Below, piece after piece: positions 17,383 through 27,120 of a stretch of 64,000 nucleotides of DNA. This DNA comes from Oscillospiraceae bacterium (GTDB lineage: Bacteria; Bacillota; Clostridia; Saccharofermentanales; Saccharofermentanaceae). The stretch covers positions 186,001 to 250,000 of the forward strand of contig CACWXL010000003.1 in NCBI GenBank assembly GCA_902764825.1, in the 5' to 3' direction. Made by a program: the position numbers and the translations under genes. The notes under the pieces were generated by a model, which was not told the DNA's origin, searched no databases, and was given only the letters and a program-made list of their open reading frames with translations. Positions within the stretch are counted from its first letter, which is position 1. Every line of letters starts with the position of its first letter.

Positions 17383-19920
17383 ATGAAGAAAGCTCTTAAA
17401 TCTATGGCGTTGATCCTTGCAGGCGCGATCTGCCTTTCTGCCTGCAGCAAAGGAACTGAAACAGAATCAGAAAGCACATCAGAGACTGTTGTCTCATCCG
17501 GGACGGAAAGCACTGAGCCTTCCGGCAACGGTGGTTTCAGCGGCATCTCCGGCGGCAGCCATTCAGTTAAGGATCTGACCGGAAAGGGCAAGGGCTATGA
17601 AGGCATCGAAGGGACCGGAGACTATAACTACGGTGAGGCTTTGCAGAAGTCCGTTCTCTTTTATGAACTGCAGAGAAGCGGTAAGCTCCCCGAAAATACC
17701 AGATGCAACTGGAGAGGAGATTCCGCCCTTACGGACGGTGCCGACAATAACCTGGATCTTACCGGCGGCTGGTATGATGCCGGCGATAACGTGAAGTTCA
17801 ATCTGCCGATGGCATATTCCGCAGCAATACTCGGCTGGTCTGTCTTAGAGGACAAAAAGGCCTATGAAGAGAGCGGTCAGTATGAATATATCTTGGGCGA
17901 CATCAAGTGGGTCACCGATTACCTTATAAAGTGCCATCCTGAAGACGAGGTCTTCTACTATCAGGTAGGTGACGGAAATGCCGATCACTCATGGTGGGGT
18001 CCCTGCGAGGTCATGACCATGAACAGGCCTTCGTATAAGGTCACGAAGGATAACCCCGGTTCTGCGGTTACCGGCGAAGCAGCTGCCGCTCTGGCTATCG
18101 CTTCTATTGTTTTCAAGGATACTGACAAAGATTATTCCAGGCTCTGCCTGGAGCACGCAAAGAGCCTCTATGCTTTTTCGGATTCTGCAAAAAGTGATGC
18201 GGGCTATACTGCCGCAAACGGCTTCTATAATTCATGGAGCGGATTTTACGATGAGCTCTCCTGGGCAGGCTGCTGGCTTTATACCGCAACGGGCGACAAT
18301 AAATATCTGGATAATGCGAAAACCTGTTTTGCCAAGGCCGGCCACGACTTTGACTGGGCGCTCTGCTGGGATGACGTTCATATCGGCGCAGCGCTGCTGC
18401 TCGCAAGGATAACCGGCGATAAAGCCTATAAGGATGAGATCCAGAAGCACCTGGATTTCTGGTCCTGCGGCACTTCGGACGGAAAGAAGATAACATATTC
18501 TCCCAAAGGTCTCGCGTGGCTTGACCAGTGGGGTTCGTTAAGATATGCGACTACAACGGCTTATGTCGCTGCGGTTTACAGCAGGTGGGACGGATGCCCT
18601 TCCGACAAGGTATCGGTATATTGGGATTTCGCAGTATCTCAGGCCAATTATGCATTGGGTTCTTCGGGAAGGTCTTATGTCGTAGGCTTTGGCGAGAACC
18701 CGCCTTCGCATCCCCACCACAGGACAAGCCAGGGCTCTTACTGCGACAACATGAATGAGCCCTCTGAATTCAGGCATACCCTGTACGGTGCCTTGGTCGG
18801 AGGACCGGATGCTTCTGACGGCTATACGGATACGGTAACAGATTACTGCAAGAATGAGGTTGCCTGCGACTATAACGCCGGATTTACGGGGCTTCTGGCA
18901 GCGATGTATTCGAAGTATCACGGCAAGACTCTTATTGATTTCGGTGCAGTGGAGGAAGTTCCTTCAGACGAGTATTCTGCAGAGTGCAGCCTCAATGTGC
19001 AGGGCAATGATTTTGCAGAGATAAAAGCGTTCATATATAACAAGACTGCATGGCCTGCAAGAGCTTCCGACAAACTGGAATTCAGATACTATGTCGATCT
19101 TTCGGAGATCTACAAGGCAGGCGGAGACGCTTCAGGAGTCAAGATCTCCACAAATTACATGCAGTCCGGAAGAGTCGACGGACTTAAGGTATGGAATGAG
19201 GCAAATCACATATATTATCTTTCCGTGGTCTTCGATGACGGTAGTTTAAGACCCGGCGGACAGTCGCAGTATAAATCCGAGATCCAGGTAAGGATGACGA
19301 GCCCCAACGGCGCATGGGACAACGGCAATGACTTCTCATACGGCAAGGGCGCAGTACTGCTTGATGACGGAAAGCTCGTGTTCGGCACTCTGCCTGATGA
19401 GGAGGGCACCGGTTCAGGAGAATCTGCAGGCGGGACAGTGCCTTCTGGTGAGACCGGTGCGACAGCTCAGACCGGAGCCGCAGGCGGTTCGGGAACAGCT
19501 TCATCAGGTGACTTAAGCATCAGGATGAACTACGACAACAACAACTCAAATGCAAATGCGATCGCAGGCACACTGGAGATAACGAACAACGGTAATTCCA
19601 CGGTCGATCTGTCGAAGATAAAGATCAATTATTACTTTACAAAAGACGGAGGAGAGATGGTTTTCGACTGCTATCACGCAGCGACTAATTCCGCTTCAGG
19701 CAAGTATACCGCGCTGACCGATAAGGTTAAGGGAACTTATTCTGCCGCTACGGGCGAAGATCGTGATACATGCCTTACGATTACGGTAGGAAGCGGCTCT
19801 CTTGCCAAGGGGGACACGCTGACCATAAGCTTCAGCGCGCACAGGTCCGACTGGCAGAATATGAACCTTGCTAACGACTGGTCGCATAAGAGCGTTGATA
19901 ATATCGAGATCGTGAAGTAA
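17383..19920 (+). CDS. Lipoprotein GH9 cellulase with CBM3c and CBM3
   Basis: An 845-residue secreted enzyme of the GH9-CBM3c type, which cleaves cellulose, often processively. The signal peptide ends in lipobox LSAC, so the enzyme is lipid-anchored; a Ser/Thr/Gly linker follows. The GH9 domain (about 70-520) shows [12 protein letters not shown] (catalytic Asp pair), SHPHHRT and [13 protein letters not shown] (catalytic Glu). A CBM3c-like module (about 535-665) follows directly: [20 protein letters not shown]. After a Gly/Thr/Ser linker comes a second CBM3-like module (about 710-845): [20 protein letters not shown] and [12 protein letters not shown]. No dockerin or SLH domain is present. Strong ribosome site GGAGGGG; TATAAT at 17351-17356. 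Confidence 0.93.
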   Translation: MKKALKSMALILAGAICLSACSKGTETESESTSETVVSSGTESTEPSGNGGFSGISGGSHSVKDLTGKGKGYEGIEGTGDYNYGEALQKSVLFYELQRSGKLPENTRCNWRGDSALTDGADNNLDLTGGWYDAGDNVKFNLPMAYSAAILGWSVLEDKKAYEESGQYEYILGDIKWVTDYLIKCHPEDEVFYYQVGDGNADHSWWGPCEVMTMNRPSYKVTKDNPGSAVTGEAAAALAIASIVFKDTDKDYSRLCLEHAKSLYAFSDSAKSDAGYTAANGFYNSWSGFYDELSWAGCWLYTATGDNKYLDNAKTCFAKAGHDFDWALCWDDVHIGAALLLARITGDKAYKDEIQKHLDFWSCGTSDGKKITYSPKGLAWLDQWGSLRYATTTAYVAAVYSRWDGCPSDKVSVYWDFAVSQANYALGSSGRSYVVGFGENPPSHPHHRTSQGSYCDNMNEPSEFRHTLYGALVGGPDASDGYTDTVTDYCKNEVACDYNAGFTGLLAAMYSKYHGKTLIDFGAVEEVPSDEYSAECSLNVQGNDFAEIKAFIYNKTAWPARASDKLEFRYYVDLSEIYKAGGDASGVKISTNYMQSGRVDGLKVWNEANHIYYLSVVFDDGSLRPGGQSQYKSEIQVRMTSPNGAWDNGNDFSYGKGAVLLDDGKLVFGTLPDEEGTGSGESAGGTVPSGETGATAQTGAAGGSGTASSGDLSIRMNYDNNNSNANAIAGTLEITNNGNSTVDLSKIKINYYFTKDGGEMVFDCYHAATNSASGKYTALTDKVKGTYSAATGEDRDTCLTITVGSGSLAKGDTLTISFSAHRSDWQNMNLANDWSHKSVDNIEIVK

Positions 19921-19972
19921 GCGGTCTTGAATAGCTGAATAGATGCGTCTGCCTTTTTTGCCCGATTTTTCG

Positions 19973-20012
19973 CGAAAAAAGATAGAAAATCGGATTTTTC
20001 TATCTTTTTTCG
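19973..20012. terminator. Bidirectional terminator between GH9 and NlpC/P60 genes
   Basis: A perfect 17-bp stem with left arm CGAAAAAAGATAGAAAA (19973-19989), a six-base loop and right arm TTTTCTATCTTTTTTCG (19996-20012). The A-rich and T-rich arms allow it to serve both converging genes. A third copy of AAAAAAGATAG stands unpaired at 20026-20036. Confidence 0.8.
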
Positions 20013-20083
20013 ATAATTTCAATGCAAAAAAGATAGTAAGTTGAAGCAGCAACGCAAAAGTTAAGATGCAGAAGTGCCCGGCT

Positions 20084-21664
20084 TCAGGCTTCAGCGTCTT
20101 CCGGTGCGGCTTTTTTCAAAGTAAGCGCCGTCGTTGACTTGTCGAGCCAGGTTACAAGGCTTCTGTTCCTTACATAGAGCGTATTGAGGATGACACTCTC
20201 GGGATGAATCGCTTCAGTAGATCCCGGCGCGGGCGCAACGAATGTGCCGCAGGCGCTTATTACGTAGGGCTTTCCGTCTCTGGTGCCGACATAGATCGTC
20301 ATGTGGCCCGGGAAGGAAATGAGACTGCCGGGCTTAAGATTATTTATCACTTCGAGCTTTTCTTTCTCTTTCATGCCGCTCAGGTCGACTTTGTATACGC
20401 CCTTGGAGGCTGACTGGCCTACGCGTGGGAGGAGTACGCCAAAGCACCGGTAGATCTCTCTTGTGATGCCTGTGCAGTCGTTGGCCTGAAGGTCGCCGCC
20501 CCAGCCGTATCTGTCGCCTAAGAGCTTAAATGCCTGTCTTACGATATTTGCAGATGTGAGTGGCAGGTATCCTGCGTTGACGTCATCTGAGACGGGGATA
20601 AGGACGAGCTCATCCTTGATGAACCCGTCAGTGCCGCGGGTAGGGACCTTAACCACGTAATTGCCGTAAGTCGTGCGCTGGTTAATGGTCTTCGGAGCGT
20701 TCTTGGCGGGAACGAGCTCCATTCTCGTGCCCATGGGGAGAACAAGATCAGTTGTAAGAGGGCTGTACGGGTCGTTGCCCAGTCTGATCTCTCTTTCGGT
20801 TACGACGAGCCACTGACCGGGGTTCTGCCTTGCTTCCCAGTCTTTTCTGTCCTTGCAGAGCGCTACGGCATCCTTCCTGAGCCATGCGGAGAAGCTGTCG
20901 AAAACGACATAGAGGTATTCTCCGTCAGTGCTTTCATGAAGCACGACAACAGGCATGTAGGGCATGCATTCCGAGTAAAGGATCGAATCAAAGTACTGAT
21001 CTGACGCGCTCTCGAAAACACGGTCTTCCGTAGGGAACATCCTTACGGTCATGCGCTTGGTCGTAAATCCGTACTTCACTGTGATCTGATCCGGCACGGC
21101 GTCGATATTGGAGAGCGCTACAAGGTTCTGCCAGTATTCGGCTGTCGTAGGCTTGCCGTTAAGATACATTCTCGCAGGATCTTTTGGAACGGAGTTCGCA
21201 TTATCGTTAAGGAAAGTCCTTAAGATATTGCCGTCAAAGGTGTCCGTGAAGTCTTCCAGGTGCGGCATTATAGTCTTGTTGTCAGCGGCCTTGATGATGG
21301 CCCTGTTGTTATAGTTAAATTCAGCGATCTCATCAGGGGTCATGAGGACTTCGTTGTCAGCATCGCCGAGCCAGTAATCGGCGGTCATCATCTCGGGTGT
21401 AACGTCAGCTATGGTACGGACATATGTTGTATCGATCACGGTCTTGCCGTCAGGAGTCTTTACTATGACACGCTCCTCGGCTGAAGGCTCCGTCGTCTCA
21501 ATAGTCGTCTCAGAAGCGGTGGTCGTGACTTCAGATGAGGATTCCTCAGGTATGGTCGGAAGGCTTGTCTGCGTGACGGGGTCAGGGATGAGGCTGCATG
21601 AGCACAGCTGAGGCAGCAGTATTGATGCTGCAAGGATCACGGGGGCCAGTTTCTTGTTTATCAT
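20084..21664 (-). CDS. NlpC/P60 cell-wall peptidase lipoprotein with SH3-type domains
   Basis: A 526-residue exported lipoprotein. Signal peptide and lipobox near LCSCS, then a Ser/Thr/Glu linker. The middle (about 150-370) matches the SH3b1-type wall-binding segments found before P60 domains in YkfC-like enzymes. The C-terminal NlpC/P60 domain has LLGDRYGWGGDLQANDCTG with the catalytic Cys, LLPRVGQSA, and FPGHMTIYVG with the catalytic His. Such enzymes cut gamma-D-glutamyl-diamino acid bonds in peptidoglycan stem peptides. Transcribed alone, convergent with GH9 and divergent from the GNAT-nitroreductase gene. Confidence 0.88.
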   Translation of the reverse strand: MINKKLAPVILAASILLPQLCSCSLIPDPVTQTSLPTIPEESSSEVTTTASETTIETTEPSAEERVIVKTPDGKTVIDTTYVRTIADVTPEMMTADYWLGDADNEVLMTPDEIAEFNYNNRAIIKAADNKTIMPHLEDFTDTFDGNILRTFLNDNANSVPKDPARMYLNGKPTTAEYWQNLVALSNIDAVPDQITVKYGFTTKRMTVRMFPTEDRVFESASDQYFDSILYSECMPYMPVVVLHESTDGEYLYVVFDSFSAWLRKDAVALCKDRKDWEARQNPGQWLVVTEREIRLGNDPYSPLTTDLVLPMGTRMELVPAKNAPKTINQRTTYGNYVVKVPTRGTDGFIKDELVLIPVSDDVNAGYLPLTSANIVRQAFKLLGDRYGWGGDLQANDCTGITREIYRCFGVLLPRVGQSASKGVYKVDLSGMKEKEKLEVINNLKPGSLISFPGHMTIYVGTRDGKPYVISACGTFVAPAPGSTEAIHPESVILNTLYVRNRSLVTWLDKSTTALTLKKAAPEDAEA

Positions 21665-21795
21665 AGGGTAAGCTCCTGCTTATGGAATTCATTTTCCTCG
21701 ATTATATCTCAATTACCGGAGAATCATGTTTCACGAAAATGGTACAATATGCCGTAAGGATAATTAAGGGATAATTAAAGCAAAAAGGAGAGTTT

Positions 21796-22779
21796 ATGAT
21801 CCGATTTATCGAAGACAGACAGGAAAAGATGAAGATCTCCAGAGAGGTTTTGGAGGCTCTTACCCAGTGGTTTGAAGTAGAGGAGAGCAGGGAGCAGTAT
21901 ATCAGGGAATCGGCTGACCAGCCGTTCTGGGCAGCATTCGAGAATGATGTTCCCGCAGGATTCCTCTGCCTTAAGCAGACAGGCGATGCGACAGTGGAGC
22001 TTGCCGTAATGGGCGTGAAGAAGGAATTCCACAGAAACGGATACGGCAGAAGGCTTTTTGCTGCGGCAAAGGATTATGCGGTTCAGAAGGGCAATTCATT
22101 CATGCAGGTAAAGACTGTCAGGTCCGGCATGTACGAGGATTACGACATCACGAATGAGTTCTACCGAAGCGTAGGCTTTAGAGAACTCGAAGTCCTTGCT
22201 GATTACTGGGATGAGGCAAACCCCTGCCAGATCTACGTCATGAACCTCAAGAGCGCCATTGGCACCATTGAGACCAGACACAGCTACAGGGGCAGGTTCT
22301 CAGAGAAAGCAGTTCCCAGAGAGGACCTTGAGGCTATTGCGCGCTGCGGCATCGATGCTCCTTCCGGATGCAACAAGCAGACGACGGATCTTATCGTTGT
22401 AGATGACAAAGAGACTTTAGACAAGATCAAGGGACTTATCGATCCGCCGGTTGCACAGACTGCACCTGCCATGATCGTTGTTCTCTCAAGAAGGATCAAT
22501 GCATACCGCGACAGATGCTTTGCCACGCAGGATTATTCAGCGGCAATAGAGAATATGCTTCTTGCTATCGTGGAGCTCGGCTACCAGAGCTGCTGGTATG
22601 AAGGCCATATTACCGATGACGACAGGATCTGCGATAAGATCGCTGCAGTCCTTGGCGTGCCCGATGATTACGATGTTGTCTGCATCCTGCCGGTAGGCAA
22701 GGCGGAAGACGATTTCCACGCGCCTTCGAAAAAGCCGTTTGCCGAGCGCGTGAGATTCAATCATTTCGAGGGCAGGTAA
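21796..22779 (+). CDS. GNAT acetyltransferase-nitroreductase fusion protein
   Basis: A 327-residue two-domain protein. Residues 1-153 are a GNAT acyltransferase: VELAVMGVKKEFHRNGYGRR contains the acetyl-CoA-binding RxxGxG-type loop, and EFYRSVGF is the usual late motif. Residues 155-327 are a nitroreductase-family FMN domain: ETRHSYRGRFSEKAVPREDL opening with an R-S-x-R-like motif, APSGCNKQ (APSxxNxQ motif), IENMLLAIVELGYQSCWYEG and VLGVPDDYDVVCILPVG. The frame is continuous through the junction. Ribosome site AAAAAGGAGAG. It lies two bases before another GNAT gene, so they form a unit. Substrates unknown; joint detoxification of a nitro or amino compound is a guess. Confidence 0.85.
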   Translation: MIRFIEDRQEKMKISREVLEALTQWFEVEESREQYIRESADQPFWAAFENDVPAGFLCLKQTGDATVELAVMGVKKEFHRNGYGRRLFAAAKDYAVQKGNSFMQVKTVRSGMYEDYDITNEFYRSVGFRELEVLADYWDEANPCQIYVMNLKSAIGTIETRHSYRGRFSEKAVPREDLEAIARCGIDAPSGCNKQTTDLIVVDDKETLDKIKGLIDPPVAQTAPAMIVVLSRRINAYRDRCFATQDYSAAIENMLLAIVELGYQSCWYEGHITDDDRICDKIAAVLGVPDDYDVVCILPVGKAEDDFHAPSKKPFAERVRFNHFEGR

Positions 22780-22781
22780 GA

Positions 22782-23213
22782 ATGGAAGTCCTTAGAGCGG
22801 AAGAAGAATGGCAGAGGGCAGGAGCGTACTCGGTCAGGATCGAGGGCATGAACCGCCAGCATCACATATCGCTCAGAGATGAATTCGATGAGCACGACTG
22901 CGACGGCACGAAATACATCGTCCTGTTAGATGACGGGTATCCGGTCGCGACCTGCCGTTTCTATGACTGCGGTGAAGGCGCTGTTACGCTTGGACGCGTA
23001 GTGGTGCTCCCACAATACAGAGGGCGGAAATTGGGCTCGCTGGTTGTGGCCGAAGCCGAGAAATGGGCAAAGGAACTGGGCTATAAAGAGATAAAGATCG
23101 ACAGCAGACTTGAAGCGATAGATTTTTATGCCAAGCTCGGGTATAAACATATTGATGACAGCGTGATCAAGAGCGGAACCTTCGATTGCGTAAAGATGAA
23201 TAAGAACATATAA
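22782..23213 (+). CDS. GNAT-family N-acetyltransferase
   Basis: A 143-residue single-domain acetyltransferase of the ElaA/YjcF-like type. The acetyl-CoA loop is VVLPQYRGRKLGSLVVAEAE and the late motif is AIDFYAKLGYKHIDD. It starts two bases after the GNAT-nitroreductase fusion and ends ten bases before the BceR-like regulator, so all may be read from one transcript. Substrate unknown. Confidence 0.87.
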   Translation: MEVLRAEEEWQRAGAYSVRIEGMNRQHHISLRDEFDEHDCDGTKYIVLLDDGYPVATCRFYDCGEGAVTLGRVVVLPQYRGRKLGSLVVAEAEKWAKELGYKEIKIDSRLEAIDFYAKLGYKHIDDSVIKSGTFDCVKMNKNI

Positions 23214-23223
23214 CGGGGATTAC

Positions 23224-23898
23224 ATGTATAAGATTTTTATTGTTGAAGACGATAAAGGAATTGCGGACGGCATAGCATCCTGCCTGGGAAACTGGGGCAT
23301 GGAAGGCCGCACCGTATCTGATTTCATGAAGGTATTGGATGAAGTGAATGAATATGAGCCTCATCTGATAATCATGGACATCACTTTGCCTTACATGGGC
23401 GGATATCACTGGTGCCAGGAGATAAGGAAGACGAGCTCCGTGCCGATCATCTTCATCTCTTCTGCCACAGACAACATGAATATAATCATGGCGATCAACA
23501 TGGGTGCGGATGATTTCATCGCAAAGCCCTTCGATCAGAGCGTTCTGATCGCGAAGGTCACGGCACTTCTCAGAAGGACTTACGATTTCAGCCAGGCTTC
23601 GGCAACTTTGGAAGTGGCAGGGGCTGTTCTTAATACCAACAACAACACTCTGACCTATAACGGGACGGAGATCGATCTTGCAAGGAATGAATACAGGATC
23701 CTTTTAACTCTCGTTCAGAACAAGAATAAGGTCGTCAGCCGCGAGAAGCTCATGGAAGCTCTGTGGGAGACAGACTGTTATGTCGACGAGAACACCCTGA
23801 CAGTTAATGTCGGGCGCTTGAGAAAGACCCTTGAGGGGATCGGCCTTAAGGATCTCATCAAGACAAAGTTCGGCGTGGGCTATATTCTGGAGGATTAA
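23224..23898 (+). CDS. OmpR-family response regulator (BceR-like)
   Basis: A 224-residue regulator with a receiver domain (IVEDD acidic pair; phospho-acceptor Asp in LIIMDITLP; Ser in FISSATD; Lys in IAKPFD) and an OmpR-type winged helix (LARNEYRILLTLVQNKNKVV, ENTLTVNVGRLRKTLE). The body resembles BceR-type regulators that control bacitracin/lantibiotic exporters. The stop overlaps the sensor kinase start by one base (TAATG). The likely target is the BceAB-like exporter at 29205-32002, about 4.3 kb downstream. Confidence 0.9.
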   Translation: MYKIFIVEDDKGIADGIASCLGNWGMEGRTVSDFMKVLDEVNEYEPHLIIMDITLPYMGGYHWCQEIRKTSSVPIIFISSATDNMNIIMAINMGADDFIAKPFDQSVLIAKVTALLRRTYDFSQASATLEVAGAVLNTNNNTLTYNGTEIDLARNEYRILLTLVQNKNKVVSREKLMEALWETDCYVDENTLTVNVGRLRKTLEGIGLKDLIKTKFGVGYILED

Positions 23899-24854
23899 TG
23901 TTCAAGGACTATCTCAAATCGCGATGTAAGATCTTTCTTCTGCTCATGGCAGTGGAAGGTATCTTCATATCGACGTATTTTCTGTTCGATATGCCCTCTG
24001 TAACAATGTTATATCCTTTATTTCTAAGCCTTGTGCTCATTCTGGCCGTAGGCATCATTGACTTCCTTATCGTGTTGAACAAGCACAGAAAGATCCAACG
24101 AAATGATTATCCGGCGCCTTCCGGACCGCTCGAAAAGGACTATCGGGAGATAATAGGCAAGCTTAAGGAAGAGGAAGAGTTCAACCGCCAGAAAGCATCA
24201 TCTGATTACAACAACATGATCGAGTACTACACTGTGTGGGCTCATCAGATAAAGACTCCCATTGCTTCGATGCGCCTGCAGATCCAGTCTGTGGATTCAG
24301 ACCTTGCAAGGCGCCTTGACGGCGATCTCAACAGGATCGAAGCATATGTTGAGATGGTCCTTACCTTCTTAAGACTTGATTCGGACAGCACTGACTATGT
24401 GATCAGGACAATTGACCTTGATGCAGTAATAAAGCCGGCGATAAGAAAATTTGCCAGAGACTTCATCTCAAAGAAGCTCACGATGGATTTCGAGCCTACG
24501 GAATACAAGGTCCTTTCAGATGATAAGTGGCTCTCGTTCGTAATAGAGCAGGTCCTTTCCAATGCCGTAAAATATACGAAAAAAGGCGGGATCAAGGTCT
24601 ATATGGATGAACCCGGCATACTATGCATCGAAGATACGGGCATCGGTATAAGCGCTGAGGATCTTCCGAGGGTTTTCGAGAACGGTTATACAGGCTTCAA
24701 CGGACGTGAAGACAAGCGCGCCAGCGGCATCGGTCTTTATCTCTGCAAGCGCATCTGCGACAATCTGGGGCATAAGATCTATGCGGAGTCAGAGCCGGGC
24801 GTTGGCACAAAGATAAGGATCGATATGAACATAAAAGAGATCGGAATTGAGTAA
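23898..24854 (+). CDS. Intramembrane-sensing histidine kinase (BceS-like)
   Basis: A 318-residue kinase with two N-terminal membrane helices separated by almost no outside loop, which is the layout of intramembrane-sensing kinases that detect peptide antibiotics through their partner ABC exporter. The phospho-acceptor motif is VWAHQIKTPIASMRLQ. The ATPase domain has the N box (VIEQVLSNAVKYT) and the G boxes (IEDTGIGIS, ASGIGLYLCKRIC). Translationally coupled to the regulator by a one-base overlap. The cognate exporter is probably the BceAB pair at 29205. Confidence 0.9.
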   Translation: MFKDYLKSRCKIFLLLMAVEGIFISTYFLFDMPSVTMLYPLFLSLVLILAVGIIDFLIVLNKHRKIQRNDYPAPSGPLEKDYREIIGKLKEEEEFNRQKASSDYNNMIEYYTVWAHQIKTPIASMRLQIQSVDSDLARRLDGDLNRIEAYVEMVLTFLRLDSDSTDYVIRTIDLDAVIKPAIRKFARDFISKKLTMDFEPTEYKVLSDDKWLSFVIEQVLSNAVKYTKKGGIKVYMDEPGILCIEDTGIGISAEDLPRVFENGYTGFNGREDKRASGIGLYLCKRICDNLGHKIYAESEPGVGTKIRIDMNIKEIGIE

Positions 24855-24920
24855 AAAGCTTTTCCGGATAAAAAACGGCCTCTGCACATTAAATTCATAA
24901 ATGTATTCTATAATCTCAAT

Positions 24921-25595
24921 ATGAAAAGGATTTTGATCGTTGAGGATGAACCGGAGATAAGGCAGCTTCTTGCAAGCTACCTTGTTAACGAAGGCTATTT
25001 TGTCTCGGAAGCAGAAGACGGGGTTACGGCAATAGAGCTTTTCAGCAAAGAGAAGTTTGATCTTCTGATCCTGGATATAATGATCCCGAAGATAGACGGT
25101 TACGGTGTCTGTGAATTCGTAAAAAAGCATTCCAATGTGCCGGTCATATTCCTCTCTGCACTGGATGACGAGAGGTCCATGGTCAAAGGTTATGATTCTC
25201 TTGCGGACGATTATGTAACGAAGCCTTTCTCCATGCCCGTTTTCTTACGGAAGGTAAAGGCGGTTTTGAGACGTGAGCGGCCGTCTTCAGGAGAAGAACA
25301 TCAGAAGTTCATCTATAAGGATATCGTTATGATCCCTGATATGATGATGGTCACGGTCAGCGGCAGGGAAGTTGAGCTTACTTCCAAAGAGTTCGATATC
25401 CTTCTTACGCTTATCAAAAATCCGGGCCGTGTTTATACAAGAGAACTCCTCCTGGAAATGCTCTGGGATTATGATTCACTTGTTGATGAACGTATTGTAG
25501 ACAGCCACATCAAGAACCTGCGCCACAAGATCGGTGAGGGCGTGATCGAGACAATAAGAGGCCGTGGATACCGTGTCGCACAAGAGGATAACTGA
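24921..25595 (+). CDS. OmpR-family response regulator
   Basis: A 224-residue regulator with receiver (IVEDEPEI; phospho-acceptor Asp in LLILDIMIPKIDG; Lys in VTKPFSMP) and winged-helix output (LTSKEFDILLTLIKNPGRVY, RIVDSHIKNLRHKIG, IRGRGYRV). Read from its own -10 TATAAT (24909-24914), which overlies the start region, so its leader is very short. It overlaps the following kinase gene. Target genes are unknown; the lipoprotein and hydrolase that follow the kinase are candidates. Confidence 0.9.
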   Translation: MKRILIVEDEPEIRQLLASYLVNEGYFVSEAEDGVTAIELFSKEKFDLLILDIMIPKIDGYGVCEFVKKHSNVPVIFLSALDDERSMVKGYDSLADDYVTKPFSMPVFLRKVKAVLRRERPSSGEEHQKFIYKDIVMIPDMMMVTVSGREVELTSKEFDILLTLIKNPGRVYTRELLLEMLWDYDSLVDERIVDSHIKNLRHKIGEGVIETIRGRGYRVAQEDN

Positions 25596-27024
25596 CAGAT
25601 TATCATTCAAGGTCTTCGTGATCACTTTCACCGTACAGGTCCTGTTCGGTATCCTGATCTATGCCGTGCTCTATAATGCCACACCGCTTAGCTGGAACAT
25701 GGTCCAGAGGACCGAGATGGAAAAGAAGTTTGCAGGGCTTGCCGAGGAGCTCAATAAGGTCGAATTCAAAGAGTGCGGACCTCTGGTCGATGATTTTATA
25801 CTTTCCAACGACTGCCATATTGTTTTTTATAAAGGATTAAAGGCTAACTGGAATGCGCTGCCTGCAGTCCTTCCGACTTCGGATTATGCGGTCATGACAA
25901 GAGCTGATGTGAAAAAACTCATCAATGACGAAGACGAAGATGAGATGAATCTGTATACTTCGAGAAATGTTGTTTTCAAGACAGGTAAAGTCCGTGAATA
26001 TACCGTTGTCTGCATATGGTCACAAAAAGGCGAGAATGTTCTTTGGGAAGCCTTGAAGAAGACTTTGCCGGTGATCGTTGCCGCAATTGTCTTTGTATCT
26101 CTTATCTGTTCTGTTATTTATACTCTGCTGTTCGCAAGGCCGGTCCAGAAACTCTCTGCGATATCGAGCAGGATCGCGAATATGGATTTTGAAGTGAAGA
26201 GCAGATCCAAAAGACATGATGAGATAGGCGATCTCGGGCGTGATCTGGATGATCTCTCGTCAAGTCTTGATGAGACCATAACAAGCCTGAATAAAAGAAC
26301 TCAGGAGCTGGAGCGTGAGATCGAGCATGTTAATGAATTAGAGAGGCAGAAGGATGTCTTTTTCGCTGCAGCATCGCATGAACTTAAAACACCAATAACA
26401 ATAGCACAGGGTCAGGTGCGCGGCATGATCGACGGCATTGAACCTTATAACGATCTTGATACGTATCTTCCGAAAACCCTCTCATCTCTCAAACGCATGG
26501 AATCCCTTATCAACGAGATCCTTACGGCATCAAGGATGCAGGCTGAAAACGAGATCGAATTCATGAAGGTCGATCTCGGATCTCTGCTGCAAAAACGCCT
26601 TGATGACATGAAAGAACTTCTGGACATAAGAGGGAGCAAGCTTGAATCGGAGATCGGCAGCGGACTGTTCTTCGAAGGTAATCAGGAACTTACATCCATG
26701 GCATTGGGATCTTTTCTTTCAAATGCAGTGTTTTACAGTTCCGAAGGATCTTCCGTAAAAGTCGCTGCCGGGAAGGAAAACGGAAATATAGTAACGGAGA
26801 TACGCAACACGGGTTCGCATATCAGTGAAGAGGACCTTCCGCACCTTTTCGAAGCCTTCTACAGGACTGACAGTTCAAGGAGCAGAAGAAGCGGCGGCTC
26901 CGGTCTGGGGCTATATCTCGGAAAACTCATTATCGAGCGCGAGAGCGGCACTGTTGATCTCGGAAATGACGGCGATGACGTAGTGGCACATATTATCCTG
27001 CCTGCCTCCACATTAAATCCATAA
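25573..27024 (+). CDS. Sensor histidine kinase with HAMP domain
   Basis: About 483 residues from GTG 25573, or 486 from GTG 25564. The later start is preferred because AAGAGG (25556-25561) then lies 11 bases upstream. One membrane helix at the N-terminus, an extracellular sensor loop of about 125 residues and a second helix near residue 165-190 lead to a HAMP segment (RPVQKLSAISSRIANMDFEV), a coiled helix, the phospho-acceptor box ASHELKTPITIAQGQ, and the ATPase boxes (ALGSFLSNAVFYS, SGGSGLGLYLGKLI). Typical of kinases that read an outside signal, unlike the BceS-like kinase next door. Overlaps its regulator gene by about 20 bases. Confidence 0.88.
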   Translation: MSHKRITDRLSFKVFVITFTVQVLFGILIYAVLYNATPLSWNMVQRTEMEKKFAGLAEELNKVEFKECGPLVDDFILSNDCHIVFYKGLKANWNALPAVLPTSDYAVMTRADVKKLINDEDEDEMNLYTSRNVVFKTGKVREYTVVCIWSQKGENVLWEALKKTLPVIVAAIVFVSLICSVIYTLLFARPVQKLSAISSRIANMDFEVKSRSKRHDEIGDLGRDLDDLSSSLDETITSLNKRTQELEREIEHVNELERQKDVFFAAASHELKTPITIAQGQVRGMIDGIEPYNDLDTYLPKTLSSLKRMESLINEILTASRMQAENEIEFMKVDLGSLLQKRLDDMKELLDIRGSKLESEIGSGLFFEGNQELTSMALGSFLSNAVFYSSEGSSVKVAAGKENGNIVTEIRNTGSHISEEDLPHLFEAFYRTDSSRSRRSGGSGLGLYLGKLIIERESGTVDLGNDGDDVVAHIILPASTLNP

Positions 27025-27120
27025 AGCATCCAAAAAGGATTCAATTAGCTTTGTTATATTCATTTCAGGAAGCCCGTAAAGAGGGCTTAAAGTTCTTGAT
27101 GTATCAAGGGGGAAAACGGA

